Shown: one piece after another, positions 53,834 to 63,375 of the stretch
Layout: every line of letters starts with the position of its first letter
Position numbering within the stretch: the first letter of the stretch is position 1
Source of the DNA: Pleurocapsa minor HA4230-MV1
Lineage (GTDB): Bacteria > Cyanobacteriota > Cyanobacteriia > Cyanobacteriales > Xenococcaceae
Reading direction: 5' to 3'
Assembly: GCA_019359095.1 (NCBI GenBank)
Contig: JAHHHZ010000013.1
Span: 186,001-250,000, forward strand
DNA length: 64,000 nt
Notes under the pieces: generated by a model
What the model saw: the letters and a program-made list of their open reading frames with translations, nothing else
What the model was told of the DNA's origin: nothing
Database searches by the model: none
Made by a program: the position numbers and the translations under genes

Positions 53834-54976
53834 ATGATATTTCAAAATTTAAAGTCGGTTAATTTTATTGTTCAATCCTTATTTTTAAATAAACTATCTT
53901 GGCTATCTTGCTCGATCTGGTTTTTAATTATCCTGCCTACTCAAGCAGTCGAATTAAAAGTAGCGATCGAGAAAGAAGTTGAAAGCTTAAAAGTAGGTAG
54001 TTCTACTGCTGCCATTGTTAAAGATGGTGCAGGCAGGCAGCTTGGCGAACTTAATCCCATGTCGGCTCTGGCAGCTAAGTTAGACGGCAACAGTATTATT
54101 ATTGCCGATCGCGTTGGTGCAGGAGAATTAGTCATTGAGCCAAAAAATAATGGTTATGTTTGGATTGGCGATCGCTGGTATCGAGGAACAACTCGTTTAA
54201 TTCGTCAAAACAACGGCATTACAGCAATTAATAAGGTTGATTTAGAGCAGTATTTATATAGTGTCGTCGGTGCTGAAGCAGTTTCTAGTTGGCCAATTGA
54301 GGCTCTCAAAGCTCAGGCTGTTGCTGCTCGTTCCTATGCTCTTTATAAGCGTAAAACAGGAACAAACGGTCTTTATGACGTTGATACGACAATTGGGACT
54401 CAGGTTTATAAGGGTTTAGACACCGAATATACCACCACTCATCAGGCGGTTGACAGTACTTTGGGTCAGATTATGACCTATAACAACCAAGTGATTTTAG
54501 CTGCGTTTCATTCTTCTTCTGGCGGATATACAGAAAATGTCGAAGATGTTTGGACTTCTCCCCTACCTTATTTGCGAGCCGTAGTCGATTACGATCAGCA
54601 GTCTCCTGTATTTGAATGGCAGCAAATAGTTCCTGTCAGTAAAATTCAAAGTTTAGTAGCTGGAGTGGGTAAGATCAAAGCTTTTCAGCCCAAGGAAATG
54701 ACACCTCGTGGTCGAGTGGTGACGATGAATATAACAGGCGATCGCGGTAGCACAACTGTTAGTGGAAATGACATCCGAAAAATTCTCGATCTCCGTAGTA
54801 CTCTATTTCGTGTTTCTACTCAGGGGGATAACCTGGTGGTTAAAGGGCGGGGTTTTGGACATGGACTTGGCTTAAGCCAATGGGGTGCTTATTATTTGGC
54901 AAAACAAGGAATTAACTATCATCAAATTTTGGCACACTATTATCAAACCGCTCATTTGAGTCGTATGAAGCAATAA
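53834..54976 (+). CDS. SpoIID/LytB-domain protein
   Basis: A 380-residue secreted or membrane-anchored protein. A hydrophobic segment at about 10-35 acts as signal or anchor (ending PTQAVE). The SpoIID core spans NKVDLEQYLYSVVGAEAVSSWPIEALKAQAVAARSYAL through GRGFGHGLGLSQWGAYYLAKQG; described by positions, about 135-175 and 340-365. In Bacillus SpoIID is a lytic transglycosylase of peptidoglycan; the catalytic Glu in VGAEAV is present. A role in wall remodelling is likely. Confidence 0.9.
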   Translation: MIFQNLKSVNFIVQSLFLNKLSWLSCSIWFLIILPTQAVELKVAIEKEVESLKVGSSTAAIVKDGAGRQLGELNPMSALAAKLDGNSIIIADRVGAGELVIEPKNNGYVWIGDRWYRGTTRLIRQNNGITAINKVDLEQYLYSVVGAEAVSSWPIEALKAQAVAARSYALYKRKTGTNGLYDVDTTIGTQVYKGLDTEYTTTHQAVDSTLGQIMTYNNQVILAAFHSSSGGYTENVEDVWTSPLPYLRAVVDYDQQSPVFEWQQIVPVSKIQSLVAGVGKIKAFQPKEMTPRGRVVTMNITGDRGSTTVSGNDIRKILDLRSTLFRVSTQGDNLVVKGRGFGHGLGLSQWGAYYLAKQGINYHQILAHYYQTAHLSRMKQ

Positions 54977-55178
54977 AACAAGATTTTCACAATTTGTATT
55001 AACTGCATTAATAATTGGCTTAGCACGTACACAGAGCATGATGCTTGGCAAAATTTTGCTGTAGTAAATTTAATTCAAACAATAGTCAAAAAGTAGCTCG
55101 GTAGGTTAAAAATATATATCACTACCAAATATTAATTTATCGAGCTTTGTCTTACTAAACTATTGAAATTTTTCTACT

Positions 55179-56330
55179 ATGTCTAATAGTTCTTCTACAG
55201 ATATAAATCGAACGCCTCGTATTTTAGTTGTCTCTGTTCGTGGATTCCGTTTTCAGGTAGCAAACTGCTGCATCTATGAGTTTGAAGATTTATTAACCGA
55301 CTTAGAGTCAGCACAACTGCATGTATCAAATCCAACTCGCGACTTTGACATTGCTTGTAAGATCTATCGTGGGGCTAAATATTTCGGTAGTTCAGACAAT
55401 CTTGCTTTAAAAGCCACTCCTTTTCCCACAGAATTGGTGCTAGAACATGAATATGATCTACTTTTTGCCGTACTAGATAATCCATTTCAGTTTCATCTTC
55501 TAGAGTCGATTAAAGGATGGCGCGAAAAATGCCGTCACACAGCCTGTTTCATTACTGAGATGTGGCAGCCTGACTTGCAGATTAAACGTTTATTTAGAGA
55601 GCCTTGGTCAAATTTCGACCACGTATTTTTAGGTGTGACTCAATGTGTTGAAGGATTGAGCAAGCTAATTAAGCCCCCTGTTACCTATATTCCTCCAGCA
55701 GTTGACACCCTCCGCTTTTCACCTTATCCCAATCCACCTCAACGTTCGATTGATGTTTCTTATGTAGGTAGGCGATCGCCAAATATTCATGACGCTTTGG
55801 TTAAAAGAGCTACCCAAGATAATTTCTTTTACTATCACGACACCTTAAAAGGTAAATTAGAAATTGATAATCCCAGAGAACACCGCGTCTTACTCGCCAA
55901 CCTCTTCCAAAGAAGTCGCTATAACATTACCAACTACGCCAAATTCAACTCCACCGCAGAAACAGGGGGAACCCAAGAAATTGGCTATCGCTTTTTTGAA
56001 GGAGCAGCAGCAGGTACCGTAATGGTAGGTATGCCCCCTGCTGGAGACGCTTTTGCGCGTTATTTTGATTGGTCAGAACCAATTATTCAAGTCGATCTAT
56101 CTGGTACAGATGTGGTAGAGGCGATCGCCGAATTGGATGCTCAACCAGAAAGACTAGAGCGCATCAGTCGCCGTAATGTGGCTAATTGCCTACTTAAGCA
56201 CGATTGGTCTTATCGCTGGCGAGATATACTGGCTGCTTTTGATTTAAAACCCAGTCAGGCAATGATTGAGCGAGAAAAATATTTACATCAATTAGGTCAT
56301 AGTATTTTGGCTGAAGATAACGAAGGCTGA
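55179..56330 (+). CDS. CgeB-like glycosyltransferase (group 1 type)
   Basis: A 383-residue GT-B-like protein. The C-terminal half carries YIPPAVDTLRFSPYP, SYVGRRSP, and the nucleotide-sugar site ETGGTQEIGYRFFEGAAAGTVMVG with the Glu of the E-x7-E-like motif, followed by WSYRWRDILAAF. Such proteins modify surface polysaccharide or proteins. No signal peptide. A piece closely similar to its 3' part lies at 56758-56840, indicating a former second copy. Confidence 0.8.
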   Translation: MSNSSSTDINRTPRILVVSVRGFRFQVANCCIYEFEDLLTDLESAQLHVSNPTRDFDIACKIYRGAKYFGSSDNLALKATPFPTELVLEHEYDLLFAVLDNPFQFHLLESIKGWREKCRHTACFITEMWQPDLQIKRLFREPWSNFDHVFLGVTQCVEGLSKLIKPPVTYIPPAVDTLRFSPYPNPPQRSIDVSYVGRRSPNIHDALVKRATQDNFFYYHDTLKGKLEIDNPREHRVLLANLFQRSRYNITNYAKFNSTAETGGTQEIGYRFFEGAAAGTVMVGMPPAGDAFARYFDWSEPIIQVDLSGTDVVEAIAELDAQPERLERISRRNVANCLLKHDWSYRWRDILAAFDLKPSQAMIEREKYLHQLGHSILAEDNEG

Positions 56331-56349
56331 AAGGGAAGATTTGCTCGCT

Positions 56350-56514
56350 TTAATTATTTATTCTCAAAGTGGTAACATCAGAACCCAAGGTTACTAATAC
56401 GTTTATTTTTAATAGGGCTCTATTTTTAAGCCACTGTCTTTCAATTCCAATACCTACCGCCAAGAAAAATCCTATTAGCAGACGAATTGCAAAAGTCGTC
56501 CAGGTTATGGTCAT
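56350..56514 (-). pseudogene. truncated MgtC/SapB-family N-terminus
   Basis: A 54-codon frame starting ATG at 56514. The first 44 residues, including AIRLLIGFFLAVGIGIERQW and ALLKINVLVTLG, match the first helix and conserved loop of MgtC-type membrane proteins. It then ends in an unrelated tail (SDVTTLRINN). Normal proteins have at least 140 residues with further helices; none is found downstream. This is most likely a remnant of a deleted gene. Confidence 0.65.
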
Positions 56515-56757
56515 ATTGAGATGCTACAACTGATTTCTAATCTAAGATTTATTGATGGACTAAGTTGGTAAGTTAAGTACTAGTAGAGATCGCCTCGCCC
56601 AGGAGGAGCTAATACTGCTTGAATTTCACTTTTAAGAATTTCACGATCGCATTAAGAATTGGTAATTATCAATTTATCAATTGCTCAATTTAGAAATTTT
56701 AAGCTTTTTGTTACAGGTTTTACACTTTGCTTTTGCTCAACCCCTCTTTTAATTAGC

Positions 56758-56840
56758 CAGAATCAATTATTAGAGTCGATCTATTGGGTACAGATGTGGT
56801 GGAAGCGATCGCCCAATTAGATGCTTAATCAGAAAAACTA
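56758..56840 (+). pseudogene. remnant of a second CgeB-like glycosyltransferase gene
   Basis: These ~83 bp match 56074-56157 inside the glycosyltransferase gene with few substitutions, for example GGTACAGATGTGGT in both. In the copy the frame is interrupted by TAA in GATGCTTAATCAG, where the intact gene reads GATGCTCAACCAG. Nothing before or after it matches the gene. Confidence 0.8.
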
Positions 56841-56961
56841 GTATTTTATAGTTGTGTAAATTTAAGCTTGAATTTTATTGATTTAAAATAACATTGTTCT
56901 TAACAAAGATTAATACTGTATACTTTTATTAACAAAAAAATTTAGACACGGAAACTTACAC

Positions 56962-58611
56962 ATGGTAGATCAATTTCCCTGGCTTACCGCGATTATTTTT
57001 TTACCTCTAATAGCAGCTTTAGCAATTCCGCTCATTCCTGATAAAGATGGTAAAACCGTACGTTGGTATGCTCTCAGTGTCGGTATTATAGATTTTATCT
57101 TGATGGGATATGCCTTCTGGAATAACTACGATGCCAGTAGCGCCCAATTCCAACTAACCGAAAGCTATAGCTGGATTCCTCAACTAGGCGTTAGTTGGTC
57201 AGTCTCAGTAGACGGCATCTCTGCACCTCTAGTTTTATTAGCAGGATTCGTTACAACTCTGGCAATGTTATCTGCTTGGCAAGTAGATCGCAAGCCTCGC
57301 TTATTCTACTTCCTCATGCTGGTACTTTATTCAGCGCAGATTGGGGTATTCGTGGCGCAGGATATGTTGTTATTCTTCGTTATGTGGGAGCTTGAGTTAG
57401 TTCCTGTATATTTGCTTGTTTCAATCTGGGGTGGTTCTAAGCGTCGTTATGCAGCCACTAAGTTTTTACTCTATACCGCAGCAGCCTCGATCTTCATCCT
57501 GGTAGCAGGTTTGGGTATGGCTTTCTACGGCGACAACCTCACTTTTGATATTGCTGCCCTAGCTTTAAAAGATTATCCCTTGGCTTTAGAAGTTCCTTTA
57601 TATGCAGGTTTACTAATTGCCTTCGGGGTTAAATTAGCTATTTTCCCTTTGCATACTTGGTTACCTGATGCTCACGGTGAAGCTTCTGCTCCAGTATCAA
57701 TGATCTTAGCTGGTGTACTTCTTAAAATGGGTGGCTACGGTTTAATTCGCTTCAACATGGAACTGTTGACCGATGCCCACGTTTACTTTGCTCCTTTATT
57801 AGTCACCTTGGGAGTAATCAATATTGTTTACGGCGGTTTTAGTTCCTTTGCTCAAACCAACATGAAACGCCGTTTAGCATACTCCTCAGTGTCACACATG
57901 GGATTTGTACTGATCGGAATTGCTTCCTTTACAGATATTGGCACCAGTGGCGCAATGCTACAGATGCTATCCCACGGTTTAATTGCCTCTGTATTGTTCT
58001 TTTTAACAGGAGTAACCTACGATCGCACCCATACTTTATTCATGGATCGTATGGACGGTATTGCCCTAGTCATGCCCAAAGCTTTCGCTCTATTTACCGC
58101 AGCGGCAATGGCTTCTTTAGCTCTCCCAGGAATGAGTGGCTTTGCTAGTGAAATTGCCATATTTGTCGGCATGGCTACCAACGATGTCTACAGTCCAGCC
58201 TTTTCGACGGTAACCATCTTCTTGGCTGCGGTAGGAATTATCATGACCCCGATCTATTTACTGTCTATGCTCAGATTAGTGTTCTTCAACTCTAATGAAG
58301 CTCTAGCCTGCGACATTGACCAAGCCAAAATGAGAAAGCCAACTAACGAACCTGCGGTATGTTTTGGGAATAGCTGCGTCTTACCTGGAGAAGCTCCCTT
58401 TAATGATGCTAATCCCAGAGAAATCTTCATCGCCGTCTGTTTCCTCGTCATGATTGTAGGTATCGGACTTTATCCTAAGCTCTTTACTCAGATGTATGAC
58501 ATTAAGACCGTAGCGATTAATGCCGAAGTTCGTCAATCACAAGTAATTGTTGCTCAACAAAAGCACATGACCTTAGCTCAAGCACCAGTAATCGGCGGGG
58601 TGGCTAAATAA
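56962..58611 (+). CDS. ndhD: NDH-1 subunit 4 (NdhD)
   Basis: A 549-residue proton-pumping subunit of the thylakoid NAD(P)H:plastoquinone oxidoreductase. About 14 transmembrane helices are visible. The proton-channel Glu is in [18 protein letters not shown] and the key Lys in [24 protein letters not shown]; the broken helix [20 protein letters not shown] follows. Cyanobacteria carry several ndhD paralogues; which of the respiratory or CO2-uptake types this is needs comparison. No ndhF is adjacent, so it is probably a separately placed paralogue. Confidence 0.95.
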   Translation: MVDQFPWLTAIIFLPLIAALAIPLIPDKDGKTVRWYALSVGIIDFILMGYAFWNNYDASSAQFQLTESYSWIPQLGVSWSVSVDGISAPLVLLAGFVTTLAMLSAWQVDRKPRLFYFLMLVLYSAQIGVFVAQDMLLFFVMWELELVPVYLLVSIWGGSKRRYAATKFLLYTAAASIFILVAGLGMAFYGDNLTFDIAALALKDYPLALEVPLYAGLLIAFGVKLAIFPLHTWLPDAHGEASAPVSMILAGVLLKMGGYGLIRFNMELLTDAHVYFAPLLVTLGVINIVYGGFSSFAQTNMKRRLAYSSVSHMGFVLIGIASFTDIGTSGAMLQMLSHGLIASVLFFLTGVTYDRTHTLFMDRMDGIALVMPKAFALFTAAAMASLALPGMSGFASEIAIFVGMATNDVYSPAFSTVTIFLAAVGIIMTPIYLLSMLRLVFFNSNEALACDIDQAKMRKPTNEPAVCFGNSCVLPGEAPFNDANPREIFIAVCFLVMIVGIGLYPKLFTQMYDIKTVAINAEVRQSQVIVAQQKHMTLAQAPVIGGVAK

Positions 58612-58942
58612 CTATCGATTATTTAAAAATTAAGACCGATTTTCCAAGAGACTGATTTGCTCAATTTGTAGCTATTGTTAGTCTCTTACTTATTTTTAAT
58701 CGATATTTTTGTGACTAGCGCTCGCCTGTAGTTAAATCTTTGCTTTTTGTTGGTTTTCACTTCGTTCTACCTAATCCGCAAGATCTTATTTAGTGTTTAA
58801 TAGAGCGATCGCCAATAGAATAAAAGGCTAAATGCTAAAATTTTATGGCTAGTATGTTCTTTTAAATCAAGCTTATATATTTCGGCTTTTTTTCAGAATA
58901 ACTATCTGATGAAAGTCTACAGCGATCGCTTTTTGATGCAAC
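58612..58942. other. intergenic region with ndhD 3' hairpin and decayed repeat
   Basis: A stem AAGAGACT (58646-58653)/AGTCTCTT (58680-58687) with a long loop follows ndhD. At 58744-58778 a degenerate match to the GTTGGGTTTCAC...GTTCTACCCAACC repeat of 18730-18804 is recognisable (reading GTTGGTTTTCAC and GTTCTACCTAATCC). No gene is seen. Confidence 0.55.
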
Positions 58943-59596
58943 TTACCCTCGAATTGACATAGGTAGTCTTGGTTTAAAATCTAATATTTTTTTTTCTTTT
59001 CCCAAATCCCACTCAAGTTCTATGTGGTGTTCAACACCTTCAGCAATAGAAATAAGATTCTGCTCACAAAACCACTTAACCCCTGGTGAAATATTTTGAG
59101 CTGACGGCATCTTTATCTTTACCTGGGTTATTGTACGTTTACTTCCTCGGTGTTCAGTTGAAAAGCGCTCAAATGGTGCTTTGGCTACTGGAGACAAAAA
59201 AATTAAAGGCTCTTGAATTGAATTGGGAGGTGTAATTATGGGAATACTTGCACCATCAGGCAAAAAGGGGGCATGATAAGACCACGTTGACACAGGGAGG
59301 TTTTGGTTTGTATCTTTCACAAATCTAAAAGCTACTCCGAAGGGATTTGCGCCTGTATGTTTCCATCTTAACCGTTCCCATAAAGATATAGGTTTTACTG
59401 GCTGAGATTGTAATTCTCGATCATTGTTGCGTAAAAGCAACTCTAAATAAGCATTATTGAAGAAAGCGCATTTATTAGCTGTTCCTTGACCTGGATAAAT
59501 TCGTCTAGCTGAGAAATTTAAGCCAAATTCACTTGGGATATTGGTAATATCAAGTTCATTAGGAATACAAACGAATATATGGTTTAATTCCAGCAT
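58943..59596 (-). CDS. VOC/glyoxalase-like domain protein
   Basis: A 217-residue protein starting MLELNHIFVCIPN, the first strand of a vicinal-oxygen-chelate fold with its His ligand. AYLELLL and GVAFRFV supply the next strands; HIELEWDLG near the end holds a possible second ligand pair. The overall form fits the Glyoxalase_3-like group of unknown function. Single gene, with no clear operon. Confidence 0.7.
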   Translation of the reverse strand: MLELNHIFVCIPNELDITNIPSEFGLNFSARRIYPGQGTANKCAFFNNAYLELLLRNNDRELQSQPVKPISLWERLRWKHTGANPFGVAFRFVKDTNQNLPVSTWSYHAPFLPDGASIPIITPPNSIQEPLIFLSPVAKAPFERFSTEHRGSKRTITQVKIKMPSAQNISPGVKWFCEQNLISIAEGVEHHIELEWDLGKEKKILDFKPRLPMSIRG

Positions 59597-59699
59597 TGTT
59601 CTAGTATTTATCTACAACGAAAAGTCTAATCCAAATTTACAGTCAGTCAGCAATTTCAATTACTGCATTAGACAAAAAGTGCGATCGCACTTGGCACGA

Positions 59700-59975
59700 T
59701 CATTCACCGTAATGAGACCACATTCGGATAATTTTGACAGTTTTTTCAGAATCGATAACCTCATAAACTAAGCGATGTTGCACATTTATCCGTCTGGAAT
59801 ATGCTCCTTTAAGATCTCCCTGTAGCTTTTCATAAGATGGAGGATTCATAAACGGGTTTTGCTTGAGAAGTTCCAAAAGCCGTTGCGTTTTGACCTTTAA
59901 ACCAGATGCAGCAATTTTTTTGGCATCTTTTTGAGCTTGTTTCGTAAACTTCAGTTGCCATTTAGGCTCTACCAT
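59700..59975 (-). CDS. yoeB: Txe/YoeB-family ribosome-dependent mRNA endonuclease toxin
   Basis: A 91-residue toxin. The C-terminal RRINVQHRLVYEV and VKIIRMWSHYGE are the YoeB signature, with the catalytic Glu, Arg and C-terminal His-Tyr. The toxin cuts mRNA at the ribosomal A site. It overlaps the antitoxin gene by 7 bp (GGAATGGTAG), so both are translated together. The toxin looks intact. Confidence 0.93.
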   Translation of the reverse strand: MVEPKWQLKFTKQAQKDAKKIAASGLKVKTQRLLELLKQNPFMNPPSYEKLQGDLKGAYSRRINVQHRLVYEVIDSEKTVKIIRMWSHYGE

Positions 59976-60217
59976 TCCAATTCTTCTTCAGAAACACATT
60001 CAGACAAAGGGGTGTTCATTCCCTCGGCGATAGATTCCCTCATACCTGGAATAGATTGTAGATAGAGCGTTTCCTGGATACTTTCCCAATCGTCTTTGGA
60101 AATCAAAACTCCATCTCCTCGGCGTGAAGTTATGATCCGTGGTTTGCTATCTTGATTAACCTGCTCTAATAGTTTAAACAAATTAGCTCTAGCTTGACTG
60201 GCACTAAAAATATCCAT
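59969..60217 (-). CDS. yefM: YefM/Phd-family antitoxin
   Basis: An 82-residue antitoxin of the YoeB pair. The N-terminal DNA-binding part is SASQARANLFKLLEQVNQD with ITSRRGDGVLISKDDWESIQETLYL following. The acidic C-terminus ends SEEELEW and would cover the toxin active site. As in such modules, antitoxin precedes toxin and probably represses the operon. AT-rich promoter sequence precedes it. Confidence 0.92.
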   Translation of the reverse strand: MDIFSASQARANLFKLLEQVNQDSKPRIITSRRGDGVLISKDDWESIQETLYLQSIPGMRESIAEGMNTPLSECVSEEELEW

Positions 60218-60366
60218 GATCTGGTTTATTTATTGTACTTTTTATTGTACCATTTAGATTGAAATTTAATTCAACTACCAATTTAATAAGTAAAGATAAA
60301 TTGTCAAACAAAAGAGCGATCGCCATCCTAAATAAACAATCCAACATCTTTGTCTAATTGTTCGCC

Positions 60367-60398
60367 AAAAAAATAGCGCCCTATCGAAATAGAGCGCT
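60367..60398 (-). terminator. intrinsic terminator of psbA
   Basis: On the minus strand the stem AGCGCTCTAT/ATAGGGCGCT with a TTCG loop is followed by seven T residues (seen as A on the plus strand at 60367-60373). It lies 33 bp after the psbA stop. A strong bidirectionally stable hairpin. Confidence 0.88.
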
Positions 60399-60430
60399 GT
60401 TAAACCTAACTAATGGAGGTTAGAAAATTT

Positions 60431-61513
60431 TTAACCGTTAATAGCGGGTGCAGTCATTGCCACAGGAGTAGCTTCACCACTAGCTAAATCTAGAGGGAAG
60501 TTGTGAGCATTACGTTCGTGCATTACCTCAAAACCAAGGTTAGCGCGGTTTAGTACGTCAGCCCAAGTATTAATTACACGACCTTGGGAATCAAGAACGG
60601 ACTGGTTGAAGTTAAAACCGTTAAGGTTAAACGCCATGGTAGAAATACCCATAGCCGTAAACCAAATACCAATTACAGGCCAAGCACCAAGGAAGAAGTG
60701 TAAAGACCTTGAGTTGTTAAAAGAAGCGTATTGGAAAATCAGACGACCAAAGTAGCCATGAGCAGCAACAATGTTGTAAGTTTCTTCTTCTTGACCAAAC
60801 TTATAACCATAGTTTAAAGACTCAGTTTCAGTTGTTTCACGCACTAGAGAAGACGTTACCAACGAACCGTGCATCGCCGAGAATAAAGAACCACCAAAGA
60901 CACCAGCTACACCCAGCATATGGAAAGGATGCATTAAAATGTTGTGTTCAGCCTGGAATACCAACATGAAGTTGAATGTTCCACTAATTCCTAAAGGCAT
61001 TCCATCGGAGAAAGAACCTTGACCCAAAGGATAGATTAAGAACACGGCGGTTGCTGCGGATACGGGTGCAGAATAGGCAACACAGATCCAAGGACGCATC
61101 CCCAGACGGAAGCTAAGTTCCCACTGACGACCCATCCAGCAGAAAATACCGATGAGGAAGTGGAAAATAATTAGCTGATAAGGGCCACCATTATAGAGCC
61201 ACTCATCTAAAGAAGCTGCTTCCCAAATAGGATAAAAATGCAGACCGATCGCATTACTGGAAGGAACAACTGCACCAGAAATAATGTTATTTCCGTAGAT
61301 CAGTGAACCAGCCACGGGTTCGCGAATACCGTCGATATCTACAGCGGGTGCTGCAATGAAAGCGATGATGAAACAGATAGTAGCTGAGAGAAGACAGGGG
61401 ATCATAATAACGCCAAACCAACCGACATAAATACGGTTATTGGTGTTAGTAACCCAGCGGCAAAATCTTTCCCAAACACTATAATTGCCATCTTGGCGGA
61501 TAGTAGTTGTCAT
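60431..61513 (-). CDS. psbA: photosystem II D1 protein
   Basis: A 360-residue D1 reaction-centre protein with five transmembrane helices. Functional residues are all present: Tyr161 (LIYPLGQG), Asp170 (FSDGMP), Glu189/His190 (AEHN), His198, His215, Ser264 (ASFNN), His272, and the manganese ligands His332, Glu333, His337, Asp342 and Ala344, with the 16-residue processed tail. Residue 130 is Gln (GRQWEL), the low-light type. Gly80, Phe158 and Thr286 argue against the microaerobic D1' form. Residue 126 is Trp where Tyr is usual. Confidence 0.98.
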   Translation of the reverse strand: MTTTIRQDGNYSVWERFCRWVTNTNNRIYVGWFGVIMIPCLLSATICFIIAFIAAPAVDIDGIREPVAGSLIYGNNIISGAVVPSSNAIGLHFYPIWEAASLDEWLYNGGPYQLIIFHFLIGIFCWMGRQWELSFRLGMRPWICVAYSAPVSAATAVFLIYPLGQGSFSDGMPLGISGTFNFMLVFQAEHNILMHPFHMLGVAGVFGGSLFSAMHGSLVTSSLVRETTETESLNYGYKFGQEEETYNIVAAHGYFGRLIFQYASFNNSRSLHFFLGAWPVIGIWFTAMGISTMAFNLNGFNFNQSVLDSQGRVINTWADVLNRANLGFEVMHERNAHNFPLDLASGEATPVAMTAPAING

Positions 61514-61549
61514 GGATTATGTATAGCTGAATATGTTTTTTATCATTTT

Positions 61550-61568
61550 GAGATAGAGTAACTATCTC
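61550..61568 (-). promoter_or_regulatory. stem-loop in the psbA leader
   Basis: Perfect 7-bp arms GAGATAG/CTATCTC with a 5-nt loop lie 37-55 bp before the psbA start. A TATACT hexamer on the minus strand at about 61577-61582 is a possible -10, placing the hairpin at the 5' end of the mRNA, where it could affect stability or translation. Confidence 0.45.
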
Positions 61569-61723
61569 ACTTCCTCAGTATATTTACATCTCTTCTGATT
61601 GGAGCATATAATTTAGTGAAATTTTTCTACTTTATATTAAGTAATTTAATTATTTTGAAATAGTTAGCAATATATAAAAGTTTTGTTGCTAATAATTAAT
61701 AAAATTAAATGAGACTGATGTAT

Positions 61724-62311
61724 TTATTTAAAGTTAAGTAACTTTTTTGTTTCACTGGGTGATAATTCGCGCCATTCACCAGGATTTAAATTAGCAAGAT
61801 CTAATTTGCCAGCATCACTACCAATAGATACTCTAACTAATCTTAAGGTAGGAAAACCAACCGCAGCCGTCATTCTCCTAACTTGGCGATTTTTTCCTTC
61901 GGTGAGAATCATTTCTAGCCAACAGGTAGGGATGGATTTGCGATCGCGTATGGGTGGAACACGAGGGGGTAAATTAGGTTCAGGAGACAACAGGCGTACC
62001 TTGGCTTGACGAGTGCGATAGTTTTTAATTGTTACACTACTACGTAATTTATCTAGCGCTGACTCATTAGGAATTCCCTCAACCTGAACATAGTAAGTAC
62101 GGGGATGGGCAAACTTGGGATTAGCTAAGCGGTTTTGTAATTGACCATTATCTGTTAACAATAAAAGCCCTTCACTATCTCGATCTAATCTACCTACGGG
62201 ATAAATTTCAGGAATGGAAATATAGTCTTTTAAAGTTGCACGAGGGTTATCACTATTGTCGGTAAACTGACACAACACTCCATAGGGTTTGTAGAACAAA
62301 AGATATTTCAT
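61724..62311 (-). CDS. RluE/RsuA-family pseudouridine synthase
   Basis: A 195-residue single-domain synthase without the S4 domain, as in RluE. The start [16 protein letters not shown], the catalytic-Asp motif [14 protein letters not shown] at about 40-53, and [11 protein letters not shown] are all present. RluE-type enzymes modify 23S rRNA. Length is normal. No partner genes adjoin it. Confidence 0.92.
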   Translation of the reverse strand: MKYLLFYKPYGVLCQFTDNSDNPRATLKDYISIPEIYPVGRLDRDSEGLLLLTDNGQLQNRLANPKFAHPRTYYVQVEGIPNESALDKLRSSVTIKNYRTRQAKVRLLSPEPNLPPRVPPIRDRKSIPTCWLEMILTEGKNRQVRRMTAAVGFPTLRLVRVSIGSDAGKLDLANLNPGEWRELSPSETKKLLNFK

Positions 62312-62364
62312 AGCGATCGCTAGTAATTTAACTAGATCATTTAACCAGAATTTGAGATTGGTTA

Positions 62365-63099
62365 CTAAACTGCAACTTTTTTGACTGAATTATTGACCAA
62401 TCTGCCATCTTCCAGGTGAACAAGGCGATCGGCAATATCTAAAATGCGATCGTCGTGGGTTACCAATAAAATAGTGCTACCCTGTTCTCTAGCGAGCTTT
62501 TGCATAATATTAACTACATCTCGCCCTGATTTGCTATCTAATGCTGCCGTCGGTTCATCAGCTAGAACAATTGCAGGGTGGGCAACTAAAGCACGAGCGA
62601 TCGCCACTCTTTGTTTTTGTCCCCCAGAAAGGTTATCGGGATAATAATCAATTCTGTCTCCCAAGCCTACCTGTTCTAACATAGCTATGGCGCGATCGCG
62701 TCTTTCTTTTTTGGAGTATATACCCTGTACTTCTAAACCCATCTGGACATTTTCGGTAGCAGTTAAACTATGGTGTAAATTATGTGCCTGAAAGATATAA
62801 CCATTATTACGTCTAGCTTGCACCAATTCTGCTTGGCTTGCACCACAAAGTTCTTTACCGAGTATTTTGCAGCTTCCAGACTGAGGCGATCGCAAACCAC
62901 TAACAAGGGTTAATAATGTTGTTTTACCTGAACCAGATGGCCCTGTCATTAAGACAATTTCGCCTCTATTTATGGTTAAATTAATGCCAAATAAAACTTG
63001 TTTATAAAGTTCACCTTTACCAAAGTAATGATCGAGATTTGTAATATTAATTACTGGTTGGCTTAATTGTTGATTGTTCATGATTTGTTGATTGTTCAT
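62365..63099 (-). CDS. DevA-like ABC transporter ATP-binding protein
   Basis: An ATPase of about 244 residues: Walker [11 protein letters not shown]-loop FQAHNLHH, signature [15 protein letters not shown], Walker [12 protein letters not shown] and the switch His (VTHDDRI). It resembles DevA, the ATPase of the DevBCA glycolipid/TolC-linked exporter. No devB or devC is adjacent. The start is ambiguous: MNNQQI occurs twice (63099 and 63081) because an 18-bp sequence is duplicated. A longer frame to 63198 has unlikely hydrophobic sequence. Confidence 0.88.
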   Translation of the reverse strand: MNNQQIMNNQQLSQPVINITNLDHYFGKGELYKQVLFGINLTINRGEIVLMTGPSGSGKTTLLTLVSGLRSPQSGSCKILGKELCGASQAELVQARRNNGYIFQAHNLHHSLTATENVQMGLEVQGIYSKKERRDRAIAMLEQVGLGDRIDYYPDNLSGGQKQRVAIARALVAHPAIVLADEPTAALDSKSGRDVVNIMQKLAREQGSTILLVTHDDRILDIADRLVHLEDGRLVNNSVKKVAV

Positions 63100-63113
63100 G
63101 ATTTGTTGATTGA
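63066..63113. repeat. 18-bp tandem duplication at the devA-like start
   Basis: TTGTTGATTGTTCATGAT occurs twice in tandem with a third partial copy. On the minus strand each full copy offers an ATG start followed by Asn-Asn-Gln-Gln; on the plus strand the region begins a divergent frame. Confidence 0.75.
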
Positions 63114-63375
63114 TAATTGTAATTGTGATGTAAATATAACGAATAGCAAATTTACCAAAATTACAGAACTGGATGAAATACAAAATGTTAAAGAACAAGC
63201 AAATTCTTATTACACTCGTCTTTCTCGACTACTATTACAAATTGCCCAATCCCAGCTTGCAGCTAATTCTGCTACGCTAAATCTATTGTCTCAATCATTA
63301 GCTCAAACTAAGGCGATCGCTGATGCAGGACAAGCAAGTTTAGTAGAAATCAAAAGAAATTGGAACTTGATATGA
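63067..63375 (+). CDS. small helical hypothetical protein
   Basis: Up to 102 residues, but the true start is unclear: the first ~16 codons are the repeat shared with the divergent ATPase gene, and only TTG-type starts are available. From about residue 33 (ELDEIQNVKEQANSYYTRLSRLLLQIAQSQLAANSATLNLLSQSL) it is a regular amphipathic helix, probably a coiled coil; the segment is residues 33-80. No family recognised. The stop overlaps the next start as ATGA, supporting expression as a pair. Confidence 0.5.
   Translation: MLIVHDLLIVHDLLIDNCNCDVNITNSKFTKITELDEIQNVKEQANSYYTRLSRLLLQIAQSQLAANSATLNLLSQSLAQTKAIADAGQASLVEIKRNWNLI

Larger units (their letters stand above)
56331..56961. other. 631-bp region of gene debris
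   Basis: Apart from the MgtC remnant and the glycosyltransferase remnant, no gene is present. The last ~100 bp before ndhD are very AT-rich and should carry its promoter. Confidence 0.6.

Noticed and set aside
48745-60217. A defence island built from the VapBC and YefM-YoeB pairs
   Set aside because: The pairs are 10 kb apart with ordinary housekeeping genes between them, so clustering is not supported.
60431-61513. psbA as a microaerobic D1' or chlorophyll-f-synthase-like paralogue
   Set aside because: Gly80, Phe158 and Thr286 are of the ordinary type and all manganese-cluster ligands are present.
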